Shown here in pieces: positions 1 through 6,321 of a stretch of 6,543 nt of DNA. Every line of letters begins with the position of its first letter. Position 1 is the first letter of the stretch. The position numbers and the translations under genes were made by a program. The notes beneath the pieces are model-generated. The model ran no database searches. It was not told the origin of the DNA and saw only the letters and a list, made by a program, of their open reading frames with translations. The stretch is from the NCBI GenBank assembly GCA_011049745.1, contig DRHE01000275.1, positions 1 through 6,543 on the forward strand, read 5' to 3'. This DNA comes from Spirochaetales bacterium. Its GTDB lineage: Bacteria > Spirochaetota > Spirochaetia > SZUA-6 > DRHE01.

Positions 1-54
1 ACTATGAGTAAAGCCGTTAAACTAATAACAAACAATCACCTGAAAAATGGTTGA
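1..54 (+). other. Possible 3' end of an upstream gene
   Basis: The frame beginning at base 1 is open for 17 codons and closes with TGA at 52-54, just before the ribosome binding site of the first complete gene. It may be the tail of a preceding gene of the same operon, which would fit the tight spacing downstream. The 17 residues carry no recognisable motif, and an open frame this short can occur by chance, so the call is weak. The other two forward frames close within the first ten bases. No convincing promoter is visible in bases 1-69. Confidence 0.25.
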
Positions 55-56
55 AA

Positions 57-62
57 AAGGGG
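57..62 (+). promoter_or_regulatory. Ribosome binding site supporting the TTG start at 70
   Basis: AAGGGG lies 7 bases before TTG at 70-72. It decides the start: an in-frame stop at 52-54 closes the frame just upstream, and the first internal Met codon is residue 118, beyond the first FAD-binding motif. Confidence 0.7.
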
Positions 63-69
63 CCTGAAG

Positions 70-891
70 TTGAAAGAAATTACCTGGTATTTTCCCAGCA
101 ACCTGGAAGAGGTTCCGGAGCTGTTAAAAAAAGAGAGGGTTCTTGTGTACGGCGGGGGAACCGCTCTTCTACGCAGCAACTTAGCCAGGGTTGAGGGGTT
201 AATCGATCTAAAAGCTTTACCCTTGAATTACTGCCGCGAAAGGGAAGGGGTTATCGAGATAGGCGCCGGCTGCACTTACAGCCAGATAACCGAAGTTTTA
301 CAAAAAATTGACAGCCATAATATCCTCATCCGCTCTTTGAGCGGAGCCGCATCCACGCCCTTAAGAAACCGGATTACCCTGGGAGGCTCCATAGCCTTTT
401 TCCCGGTGTGGTCTGACCTTATGGGCCCGCTCCTGGCTTTAGAAGCTGAAGTAGCCCTTATCGGTTCCAGCAAGGGCAGCTTCCCCCTGGTTGAGTACCT
501 GAAAAAGCGTGAAATCAGAAACCGGAGCCTGATTACCGGTATCTATTATAAAAAGCGGGAACTCAACTCCTATTATTTCCGCCAGAGCCGCACCCACTTC
601 GATTACTCCGCTTTTTCTATAAGCATACTGGTAAAAAAATCTGCCTCTCTGTCCGCTTCCAGGATAGAAGAGCCGGCAATTGTAATTGTGGGCTGCCGTA
701 ATAAATTTTCCAAGCTCTCTTCACTGGAGGAGTCACTGAAAAACTGCAGCCCGGATGAGGTTCAAATAAAAGATATTACCGGCAGCCTCGAAGTAGAGTT
801 TGCCGCTAAAAAGAATTACAGTCCCGACTACCTCAAACATCTCGCCGCTGTAGAGATGGAAAGAGCTCTTAAGGCTGTTCTAAGGAGTTAA
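70..891 (+). CDS. Xanthine dehydrogenase family protein, FAD-binding subunit
   Basis: This 273-residue protein is the medium, FAD-binding subunit of a molybdenum hydroxylase (CoxM/XdhB type, FAD_binding_5 fold), cytoplasmic with no signal peptide. It takes electrons from the 2Fe-2S subunit and hands them to an acceptor such as NAD+ or another carrier. Visible motifs are the first FAD pyrophosphate loop YGGGTALL (27-34), IGAGCTY (64-70), and the second FAD loop RITLGGS (101-107) followed by SDLMGPLLALEAEV (115-128). The stretch RQSRTHFDYS (171-180) and the helix near 251-267 match the C-terminal CO_deh_flav_C domain. Length is near the usual 270-290. The start is TTG, backed by AAGGGG. The usual TIGGN motif reads TLGGS here, a mild departure. 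It opens the operon, 3 bp before the iron-sulfur gene. Family assignment is firm; the physiological electron acceptor and substrate are not readable from this subunit. Confidence 0.9.
   Translation: MKEITWYFPSNLEEVPELLKKERVLVYGGGTALLRSNLARVEGLIDLKALPLNYCREREGVIEIGAGCTYSQITEVLQKIDSHNILIRSLSGAASTPLRNRITLGGSIAFFPVWSDLMGPLLALEAEVALIGSSKGSFPLVEYLKKREIRNRSLITGIYYKKRELNSYYFRQSRTHFDYSAFSISILVKKSASLSASRIEEPAIVIVGCRNKFSKLSSLEESLKNCSPDEVQIKDITGSLEVEFAAKKNYSPDYLKHLAAVEMERALKAVLRS
882..887 (+). promoter_or_regulatory. Ribosome binding site for the GTG start at 895
   Basis: AAGGAG sits inside the last codons of the FAD-subunit gene, 7 bases before GTG at 895-897. It supports the GTG start. Its position before the upstream stop (889-891) suggests translational coupling. 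Confidence 0.75.
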
Positions 892-894
892 ATA

Positions 895-1359
895 GTGTTT
901 GGCAACTTTATAATTAATGGTGAAAAAAAAGAAATTTCCTTTCACTCTTCGGATTTGCTTCTAACCCTTTTACGTGATAATGGTTTCACCGAGGTCAAAG
1001 AGGGTTGCAGGCAGGGTGACTGCGGCGCCTGTCTGGTTCTGCTGGCGGGAAAAGCTGTAAACTCCTGCCAGGTCCTGGCTGCCTCGGTCATGGATATGGA
1101 GATAACCACTGTAAAGGGGCTGGGAACTATCCATGAACCGCATATTATTCAAAGCGCTTTTGTTGAAACAGGAGCCGTGCAGTGCGGTTTCTGCACCCCG
1201 GGAATGATCATCGCCGCGTACGCACTGTTAAAAAAGAACCCTACACCCGATGCAGAAGAAATCAAAGAAGGACTGGACGGCAATCTCTGCCGCTGTACAG
1301 GTTATGAAAAGATCATAGACGCGGTAAAACTGGCTTTAAAAAAGGATAGGGCAAAATGA
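895..1359 (+). CDS. Xanthine dehydrogenase family protein, 2Fe-2S subunit
   Basis: This 154-residue small subunit (CoxS/XdhC type) relays electrons from the molybdenum centre to FAD through two 2Fe-2S clusters. The N-terminal plant-ferredoxin-like domain (about 1-75) holds Cys38, Cys43, Cys46 and Cys58 in the pattern CRQGDCGAC...C. The C-terminal helical domain (about 77-150) holds Cys97, Cys100, Cys132 and Cys134 in QCGFCTPG (96-103) and LCRCTGY (131-137). All eight ligands are present. Gln96 is the conserved residue next to the molybdopterin in solved relatives. Length is typical (150-165). GTG start with AAGGAG upstream. The stop overlaps the start of the molybdopterin subunit by 4 bp (ATGA), as expected for subunits made in fixed ratio. 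Identity as this family is essentially certain; substrate cannot be read from it. Confidence 0.95.
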   Translation: MFGNFIINGEKKEISFHSSDLLLTLLRDNGFTEVKEGCRQGDCGACLVLLAGKAVNSCQVLAASVMDMEITTVKGLGTIHEPHIIQSAFVETGAVQCGFCTPGMIIAAYALLKKNPTPDAEEIKEGLDGNLCRCTGYEKIIDAVKLALKKDRAK

Positions 1360-3671
1360 ATGATTTTTTAAATATCGGAAAAGCAGTTCCCAAGCGAGAT
1401 TCCCTTTCCCTGGCTACCGGGAGGGAGAAATTCACCGCGGATATACAGCTGGACAATACTCTGCACCTGGCCCTGCTATACTCTCCCCATGCCCATGCTG
1501 AGATTTTAGATATTGACTATGAAGCTGCCCTGAAGCTGGAAGGGGTCGTTGAGGTATTATGTTATAAGAATGTACCCAGGGTCCTCCATACCACTGCAGG
1601 CCAGGGTTTTCCGGAACCATCACCCTATGACACAGTCCTGTTTGACAGGAGAGTTCGTTTTGTAGGTGACCGGGTAGCTCTGGTGGCTGCGGAATCAATG
1701 GAAATCGCCAGGCAAGCGCTCAGGCTTATTAAAGTTGAATACCGGCTGCTGGAGGAGCTCTTTGATATTGAAAAGGCCATGTCGGATTCAGCTCCCCGAC
1801 TGCATGTTGATGATGAGTTTGCCAGGATACCGGTGCCCTACCAGCCGGAGAAGAACCTGGCAGCAACCCTGGATATTACCTTTGGCGATCCTGATAAAGC
1901 CTTCCGGGAGGCGGACTTTGTAGAAGAGCGCACCTACTCCATGCACTATGCCTCGCACTGCGCAATTGAGCCTCACACCACCAGCGCTTTTTTTGACGAG
2001 CAGGGCAGATTGGTAATCATAACTTCCACCCAGGTCCCCTTTCATGCACGCCGGATCGTAGGTTACCTGCTTGATATTCCCACCGGAGAGATCAGGGTTA
2101 TCAAACCGCGGATCGGCGGCGGCTTCGGGGGCAAGCAGGAGGTCATTTTAGAGCCCCTGGCCGCGCTGGTTGCCTGGCGCACAAAGAGAGCGGCAACAAT
2201 TACACTGTCCAGAAGCGAAGTCTTTATCTCAACACGCACCCGCCACGCCATGCGAATACATCTGAAAACCGGCGTTTCTAAAGAAGGCCGGATCACTGCT
2301 TTAGATATGGATGCCCTGATGAATGCCGGGGCATATGGTCCCCATGCCCTTACCGTTCTTTCCAATACCGGTTCCAAGGTGCTGCCCCTCTTCAATAAGA
2401 TCGACCATCTCAAGTTCAAGGGCAGAACCGTTTACACCAACCTGCCGGTTGGCGGCGCTTACCGGGGATATGGCGCCACTCAAGGGTACTTCGCCTTAAA
2501 CCAGCACCTCGATATTATTGCCCGCCGCCTTGAAAGGGACCCGATTGAGCTCTGCAAAGAGTGGCATATCGGGGAGGGAGAGGGTTCCCGGGTATTTGAG
2601 GTCCTGGGCGAAGGCACCGAGGGTGTTGAGCAGATCATCAGATCCTGTAAGCTTGATGAGTGCCTGGACAGGGGGGCTGAAGCTATAGGCTGGCATGAAA
2701 AGCGCAACCAGCGCTTAAAGGGGCCAAAAGAAAGGGTGAGGGGCGTTGGCCTGGCTGTAGCCATGCAGGGTTCAGGCATTCCCGAAGTGGATATGGGCAG
2801 CGCCTCGATGAAGATGAATGAAGACGCATCCTTTAATCTCCTGGTGGGAGCAACCGATATCGGCACCGGTTCGGATACTATTCTAGCCCAGATAGCTGCC
2901 GAGGTGCTGAAAATACCCTCGCAGAAGATTATTGTGCTCTCTTCAGATACCGACCTTACCCCCTTTGATGTAGGCGCCTATGCATCTTCCACCACCTATA
3001 TTTCAGGAGGAGCAGTACAGAAGTGCGCTCTGAAGATCAAAGAGCAAATAATTTCAGTGGCCGCAAATATGCTTAAAGCCGAGACCAAAGAGCTCTATTT
3101 GGGAGAGGAGAGGGTAATAAACCGGCAGAGCGGCGAAGAGCTTCCCCTGCAGGATATCTGTACCTATGCCCTCTACACCAAAGACCAGTTCCAGATACAG
3201 GCACAGGCCTCCCATACTGCTTCAGAATCACCTCCCCCCTTTGCCGCCCAGTTCGCCGAGGTGGAGGTTGACCTGCTCACCGGCAGGGTGGATGTGGTCA
3301 AATTTGTATCGGCCGTGGATTGCGGCCAGCCCATTAATCCCCCCCTGGCAGAGGGACAGGTAGAGGGTGCGGTGATAAACGGCATAAGCTATGCCCTGTG
3401 TGAAGAGTATAACTTCAATTCCAAAGGGAAAATGGTTAACCCTAGCTTCGGGGATTATAAGATATTCACTGCTGCGGATATCCCGGAAATGGAGACCATT
3501 ATAGTCTCTTCCTACGAGCAGAGCGGGCCCTTCGGTGCAAAATCTATTTCGGAAATCGCCATAAATGGACCACCGCCGGCCATTGCCAATGCCATCTTCG
3601 ATGCCGCAGGGGTGAGAATGTACCACACCCCCTTTACCCCGGAAAGGGTCTGGCAAGAGCTGAATAAATGA
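1356..3671 (+). CDS. Xanthine dehydrogenase family protein, molybdopterin-binding catalytic subunit
   Basis: This 771-residue large subunit binds the molybdenum-pterin cofactor and hydroxylates a carbon of the substrate with water-derived oxygen. It has the a/b hammerhead domain (about 18-125) and then the two cofactor-binding domains (about 140-390 and 410-765); length is normal. Seen motifs: STQVPF (224-229, Gln226 = bovine Gln767), GGGFGGK (254-260), GGAYRGYG (366-373, Arg370 = bovine Arg880), GATDIGTGSDT (498-508) and GAKSISE (727-733), whose Glu733 fits the catalytic base Glu1261. Gln261 stands where bovine xanthine oxidase has substrate-binding Glu802. The CO dehydrogenase signature AYRCSFR is absent, so this is a hydroxylase and not an aerobic CO dehydrogenase. 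No signal peptide is seen, so it should be cytoplasmic. It overlaps both neighbours by 4 bp. A purine-type substrate is inferred from the deaminase next door; nicotinate- or pterin-like ring substrates remain possible. No xdhC-type cofactor-insertion gene lies in the window. Confidence 0.93.
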   Translation: MNDFLNIGKAVPKRDSLSLATGREKFTADIQLDNTLHLALLYSPHAHAEILDIDYEAALKLEGVVEVLCYKNVPRVLHTTAGQGFPEPSPYDTVLFDRRVRFVGDRVALVAAESMEIARQALRLIKVEYRLLEELFDIEKAMSDSAPRLHVDDEFARIPVPYQPEKNLAATLDITFGDPDKAFREADFVEERTYSMHYASHCAIEPHTTSAFFDEQGRLVIITSTQVPFHARRIVGYLLDIPTGEIRVIKPRIGGGFGGKQEVILEPLAALVAWRTKRAATITLSRSEVFISTRTRHAMRIHLKTGVSKEGRITALDMDALMNAGAYGPHALTVLSNTGSKVLPLFNKIDHLKFKGRTVYTNLPVGGAYRGYGATQGYFALNQHLDIIARRLERDPIELCKEWHIGEGEGSRVFEVLGEGTEGVEQIIRSCKLDECLDRGAEAIGWHEKRNQRLKGPKERVRGVGLAVAMQGSGIPEVDMGSASMKMNEDASFNLLVGATDIGTGSDTILAQIAAEVLKIPSQKIIVLSSDTDLTPFDVGAYASSTTYISGGAVQKCALKIKEQIISVAANMLKAETKELYLGEERVINRQSGEELPLQDICTYALYTKDQFQIQAQASHTASESPPPFAAQFAEVEVDLLTGRVDVVKFVSAVDCGQPINPPLAEGQVEGAVINGISYALCEEYNFNSKGKMVNPSFGDYKIFTAADIPEMETIIVSSYEQSGPFGAKSISEIAINGPPPAIANAIFDAAGVRMYHTPFTPERVWQELNK

Positions 3672-4942
3672 TCCTGCTTAAAAACTGCTATTATATTTTA
3701 AGCGGTCAGGGGCGAAGTTCCAGCCGGGAGCAGAGCCCCGGCCGGGAACAGAACCCTGAGCATGAACAGAACCCTGAGCAGGGCTGGGACATCCTGATTA
3801 AGGATAATAAAATCGAAGAGATTGCTCCCGATATCCTGCCCCCGCTTTTTGATAAGAGCAGTCACAGGATCATCGACGCTTCCAACCTGGTGGTGGTTCC
3901 CGGATTTATCAATACACACCACCATTTTTACCAGACCCTGACCAGGAATCTTCCCGAAGTGCAGAATGCCAAGCTCTTCAACTGGCTTACGTACCTGTAT
4001 GAGATATGGAAAAACATCGACGCAGATGCAGTCTTCTATTCATCGCTGGTAGCCATGGCAGAGCTGCTTAAAACCGGCTGCACCTGTTCAACAGACCACC
4101 ATTATCTATATCCGGAGAGTTTCAGCGGTGATCTCATGGCTCTCCAGTTTGAGGCTGCAGAAAAAACGGGATTGCGTTTTTCTCCCTGCCGCGGTTCCAT
4201 GAGCTTAAGCAAAAAGGACGGGGGGCTGCCTCCGGATTCTGTTGTACAGGAGAGTGAGATAATTCTTAAAGACAGCCGGCGGGTGATCGAAGAGTTCCAC
4301 GATGCCGGTGATTTTTCCATGAAAAGAATAATCCTGGCGCCCTGCAGCCCCTTTTCAGTAACAGAAAAATTGATGCGCAGCACTGCTGAATTGGCCAGGG
4401 AGTATGGAGTACTCCTGCACACCCACCTTGCGGAAACTCAAGATGAGAATGATTACTGCCTCAAAGTTTATGGACGGCGGCCCCTGGAGCTGATGGTTGA
4501 TTGGGATTTTACCGGCAGCGATGTCTCCTATGCACACGGCATATTCTTCAATGACCGGGAACTGAAAATACTTGCCCAAACCAATACCGGCATAGCCTAC
4601 TGTCCCTCTTCCAACATGCGTCTGGGATCAGGAATTGCCAGGGTCAGGGAAATGATTGATATGGGTATCAACGTTGCCCTGGCAGTAGATGGTTCCGCTT
4701 CCAATGACACCTCTGATTTTTTAGGCGAGATGCGCCAGGCATTGTTGCTGCAGAGGATCAGGTATGGTCCTGACGGTCTTAAACGTGATGAGGTATTTCG
4801 TATAGCCACTGAAAATGGGGCCAGGCTCCTGAATTACCCTTACCTGGGCAGGATAGAGGCGGCTGGGCAGCCGATCTGGCCCTCTTTAATATCAATAGAA
4901 TCGAATATGCAGGCTCCCTCTCCGACCCCCTGGCCGCATTGA
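3668..4942 (+). CDS. Amidohydrolase, 8-oxoguanine deaminase-like, C-terminus frameshifted
   Basis: Member of the metal-dependent amidohydrolase superfamily (COG0402, TrzN/AtzB/8-oxoguanine deaminase group), which removes an amino group from an aromatic N-heterocycle. The open frame codes 424 residues. Metal and catalytic residues are visible: His84 and His86 in NTHHHFYQ, His253 and Glu256 in HTHLAET, His290 in YAHG, and Asp341 in VDGSASND. CSPFSVT (226-232) is also typical of the group. The start ATG overlaps the previous stop (ATGA) and has only a weak upstream Shine-Dalgarno, suggesting coupling. Two oddities: residues 20-37 are three Glu-Gln-Asn/Ser-Pro hexapeptide repeats inserted in the N-terminal beta domain, and residues 399-424 are out of frame, since the normal C-terminus continues in the -1 frame to 5085. 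The catalytic barrel is whole but the closing beta-sandwich part is missing. Substrate is inferred: 8-oxoguanine, guanine, isoguanine-like or pterin compounds are all possible. Confidence 0.85.
   Translation: MILLKNCYYILSGQGRSSSREQSPGREQNPEHEQNPEQGWDILIKDNKIEEIAPDILPPLFDKSSHRIIDASNLVVVPGFINTHHHFYQTLTRNLPEVQNAKLFNWLTYLYEIWKNIDADAVFYSSLVAMAELLKTGCTCSTDHHYLYPESFSGDLMALQFEAAEKTGLRFSPCRGSMSLSKKDGGLPPDSVVQESEIILKDSRRVIEEFHDAGDFSMKRIILAPCSPFSVTEKLMRSTAELAREYGVLLHTHLAETQDENDYCLKVYGRRPLELMVDWDFTGSDVSYAHGIFFNDRELKILAQTNTGIAYCPSSNMRLGSGIARVREMIDMGINVALAVDGSASNDTSDFLGEMRQALLLQRIRYGPDGLKRDEVFRIATENGARLLNYPYLGRIEAAGQPIWPSLISIESNMQAPSPTPWPH
3725..3778 (+). repeat. Three in-frame 18-bp tandem repeats in the amidohydrolase
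   Basis: Units lie at 3725-3742, 3743-3760 and 3761-3778, coding REQSPG, REQNPE and HEQNPE. Units two and three differ at 2 of 18 bases; units one and two at 5 of 18. Being a multiple of three, copy-number change keeps the frame. The repeat falls between the first strand (KNCYYILSG) and the strand DILIKDNKIEEIAP, a turn that is normally shorter in relatives, so it most likely makes a flexible, charged surface loop. Confidence 0.8.
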
Positions 4943-5085
4943 TCTTTACCGGCATCAACCATCAGAGCGAATACACAATTGTCAACGGAAAGGTCGTGGT
5001 GGAAAAGAGTCTTCTAACCGGGATTGACGAAGAAAAGGTCCTCTTTGAAGCCAACCGCATCAGCGCCCGTTTGCTGGGCAGATAA
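4861..5085 (+). pseudogene. Displaced C-terminal part of the amidohydrolase (-1 frame)
   Basis: The frame from GGC at 4861 to TAA at 5083-5085 codes 74 residues that read as the expected end of an amidohydrolase: AADLALFNINRIEYAGSLSD, then DPLAALIFTG, then TIVNGKVVVEKS, ending in RISARLLGR. In 8-oxoguanine deaminase-like proteins these segments directly follow the GRIE motif. Here GRIE is in the main frame (codon GAG 4856-4858) and the next in-frame codons diverge. Adding one base after 4860 or within the GG run at 4861-4862 gives GRIEAGWAADL and a 472-residue protein. No start codon with a ribosome binding site or slippery heptamer is evident, so this stretch is probably not made alone. It is either a true recent single-base deletion or a sequencing/assembly error. 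Confidence 0.85.
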
Positions 5086-5175
5086 ATAATCGGGCCCCTG
5101 CCGGTACTTATCCCCACGTTTTTTCTTGCAAATCCCATTATTAAGGTTTAGAATTGCTTATATAGGGTTACTCAG
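5086..5175 (+). other. Intergenic stretch between the amidohydrolase operon and cfa
   Basis: This 90-bp gap is the only intergenic space of any size in the window. It holds a GC-rich start (5091-5104), a run of six T at 5119-5124 and the promoter described separately. The break in spacing, compared with the 4-bp overlaps before it, marks the probable boundary between two transcription units. I could not find a convincing terminator stem before the T run. Confidence 0.6.
5126..5154 (+). promoter_or_regulatory. Probable sigma-A (sigma-70-like) promoter for cfa
   Basis: TTGCAA (5126-5131) and TAGAAT (5149-5154) are separated by exactly 17 bp. They match the -35 consensus at 4 of 6 and the -10 consensus at 5 of 6 positions. 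Transcription would start near 5161, giving a leader of only about 15 bases before the cfa ATG, with AGGG at 5164-5167 as the ribosome binding site. It would drive cfa and probably the oxidoreductase after it. Confidence 0.55.
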
Positions 5176-6294
5176 ATGGGCGGTAATGAAGAACGTATTA
5201 TAAAGGAATTATTCGCGCTGGCCGGTGTGACGGTAAATGGGGATAAACCCTATGACATTACCATCCATGACCGGCGTTTCTACCGGCGGGCATTAAATGA
5301 ACAGGCCCTGGGCCTGGGTGAATCCTATATGGACGGCTGGTGGGACTGCCCCGCCCTGGATCAGTTTTTCCACCGAATCCTTTCGGTAAAACTCCAGGAA
5401 AAGGTAAAGGGCAACTGGAAGATAAAACTGGACATTCTTAAATCCAGACTCTTCAATCTTCAGAAAGAAAAGCGCGCCTACCAGGTAGGTGAGCGCCACT
5501 ACGACATCGGCAATGACCTCTACCGGCGCATGCTGGATAAGAGAATGATCTACACCTGCGCTTACTGGAAAAAAGCCCGCAACCTGGATCAGGCACAGGA
5601 GGCCAAGCTCGACCTGGTCTGCCGTAAGATCAACCTGAAAAAGGGAATGACCGTGCTGGAGCTGGGCTGCGGCTGGGGCACATTTGCCAGGTATGCGGCA
5701 GAAGAATATGGGGCAAAGGTTACCGCTGTAACCATCTCCCGGGAGCAGGTTAAACTGGGCAGAGAACTCTGCCGGGGTCTGCCTGTAGAGATAAAACTCG
5801 AAGATTACCGGCAAGTTACGGGTAAGTATGACCGGGTAATCTCCATCGGCATTATGGAACATGTGGGCTATAAGAACTACCGCACCTATATGGAAACTGT
5901 TGACCGAACTCTGAAGCATGACGGTATTGCTTTTGTCCATACCATCGGCCAGAACTCGAATGAAACAACGACCAATTCCTGGACTACCAGATACATCTTC
6001 CCAAACTCCATGCTTCCCTCTATTGCCCAGTTGGGCAAAGCCATGGAAGGGCTCTTTATCATGGAAGATTGGCACAACTTCGGCCCGGACTACGATAAAA
6101 CCTTAATGGCCTGGCACGCTAATTTTGAAAAGAGCTGGCCCGAGCTGAAAGAGAAGTACGGCGACCGCTTTTATCGAATATGGCGCTACTACCTGCTAAG
6201 CTCAGCCGGCGGTTTCCGCTCCCGCTTCAACCAGTTATGGCAGATAGTAATGACCAGATCAGGGAGTGAACAGCCGGACTGCCGTCAAAGCTGA
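5176..6294 (+). CDS. cfa: Cyclopropane-fatty-acyl-phospholipid synthase
   Basis: The enzyme transfers a methylene group from S-adenosylmethionine to the double bond of unsaturated acyl chains in membrane phospholipids, forming a cyclopropane ring; it acts at the inner face of the membrane. The 372 residues follow the E. coli Cfa sequence from end to end as I recall it, with a constant offset of 11. The small N-terminal domain has LGLGESYMDGWW (45-56), and the SAM-binding loop is VLELGCGWG (160-168). Residues matching E. coli Cys139, Glu239, His266 and Tyr317 are Cys128 (YTCAYW), Glu228 (MEHVG), His255 (VHTIG) and Tyr306 (PDYDKTLMAW), so the bicarbonate-binding active site looks complete. ATG start; an in-frame TAG at 5149-5151 limits upstream extension, and AGGG at 5164-5167 is a modest ribosome binding site. 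It has its own probable promoter. A role as a methylene- or methyl-fatty-acid synthase cannot be excluded, since these share the fold. Confidence 0.96.
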   Translation: MGGNEERIIKELFALAGVTVNGDKPYDITIHDRRFYRRALNEQALGLGESYMDGWWDCPALDQFFHRILSVKLQEKVKGNWKIKLDILKSRLFNLQKEKRAYQVGERHYDIGNDLYRRMLDKRMIYTCAYWKKARNLDQAQEAKLDLVCRKINLKKGMTVLELGCGWGTFARYAAEEYGAKVTAVTISREQVKLGRELCRGLPVEIKLEDYRQVTGKYDRVISIGIMEHVGYKNYRTYMETVDRTLKHDGIAFVHTIGQNSNETTTNSWTTRYIFPNSMLPSIAQLGKAMEGLFIMEDWHNFGPDYDKTLMAWHANFEKSWPELKEKYGDRFYRIWRYYLLSSAGGFRSRFNQLWQIVMTRSGSEQPDCRQS

Positions 6295-6310
6295 TGGGCG
6301 TGCGGCTGCC

Positions 6311-6315
6311 GGGAG
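6311..6315 (+). promoter_or_regulatory. Ribosome binding site supporting the TTG start at 6322
   Basis: GGGAG lies 6 bases before TTG at 6322-6324. Between the cfa stop (6292-6294) and this point no other start codon is in the oxidoreductase frame, so the TTG is the best start. Confidence 0.65.
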
Positions 6316-6321
6316 CATAAG

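Noticed and set aside
1356..3671. Aerobic CO dehydrogenase large subunit (CoxL)
   Set aside because: The active-site loop reads GGAYRGYG without the AYRCSFR Cys of form I CoxL, so the hydroxylase branch fits better.
4813..4942. Programmed -1 frameshift as explanation for the split amidohydrolase
   Set aside because: The overlap of the two frames contains no X XXY YYZ slippery heptamer in the right phase and no obvious downstream stem. A simple one-base loss explains the data exactly.
5091..5124. Possible intrinsic terminator: GC-rich segment followed by six T
   Set aside because: The best stem I can draw pairs only about four bases (CGGG with CC-CG, with a bulge) across a loop of roughly 20 bases. 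This is too weak to call a terminator.
5293..6075. Long antisense open frame (260 codons) opposite cfa
   Set aside because: It lies wholly inside a gene with complete family motifs, shows no recognisable domain, and is a typical shadow frame of a GC-moderate coding region.
6271..6308. Inverted repeat CAGCCG / CGGCTG spanning the end of cfa
   Set aside because: Only 6 bp match with a 26-base loop and no T run follows. It overlaps coding sequence and the next gene starts directly after it.
6294..6320. Eight-codon ORF starting with the ATG that overlaps the cfa stop
   Set aside because: It has no ribosome binding site of its own and no recognisable product, and ends just before the better supported TTG start at 6322.
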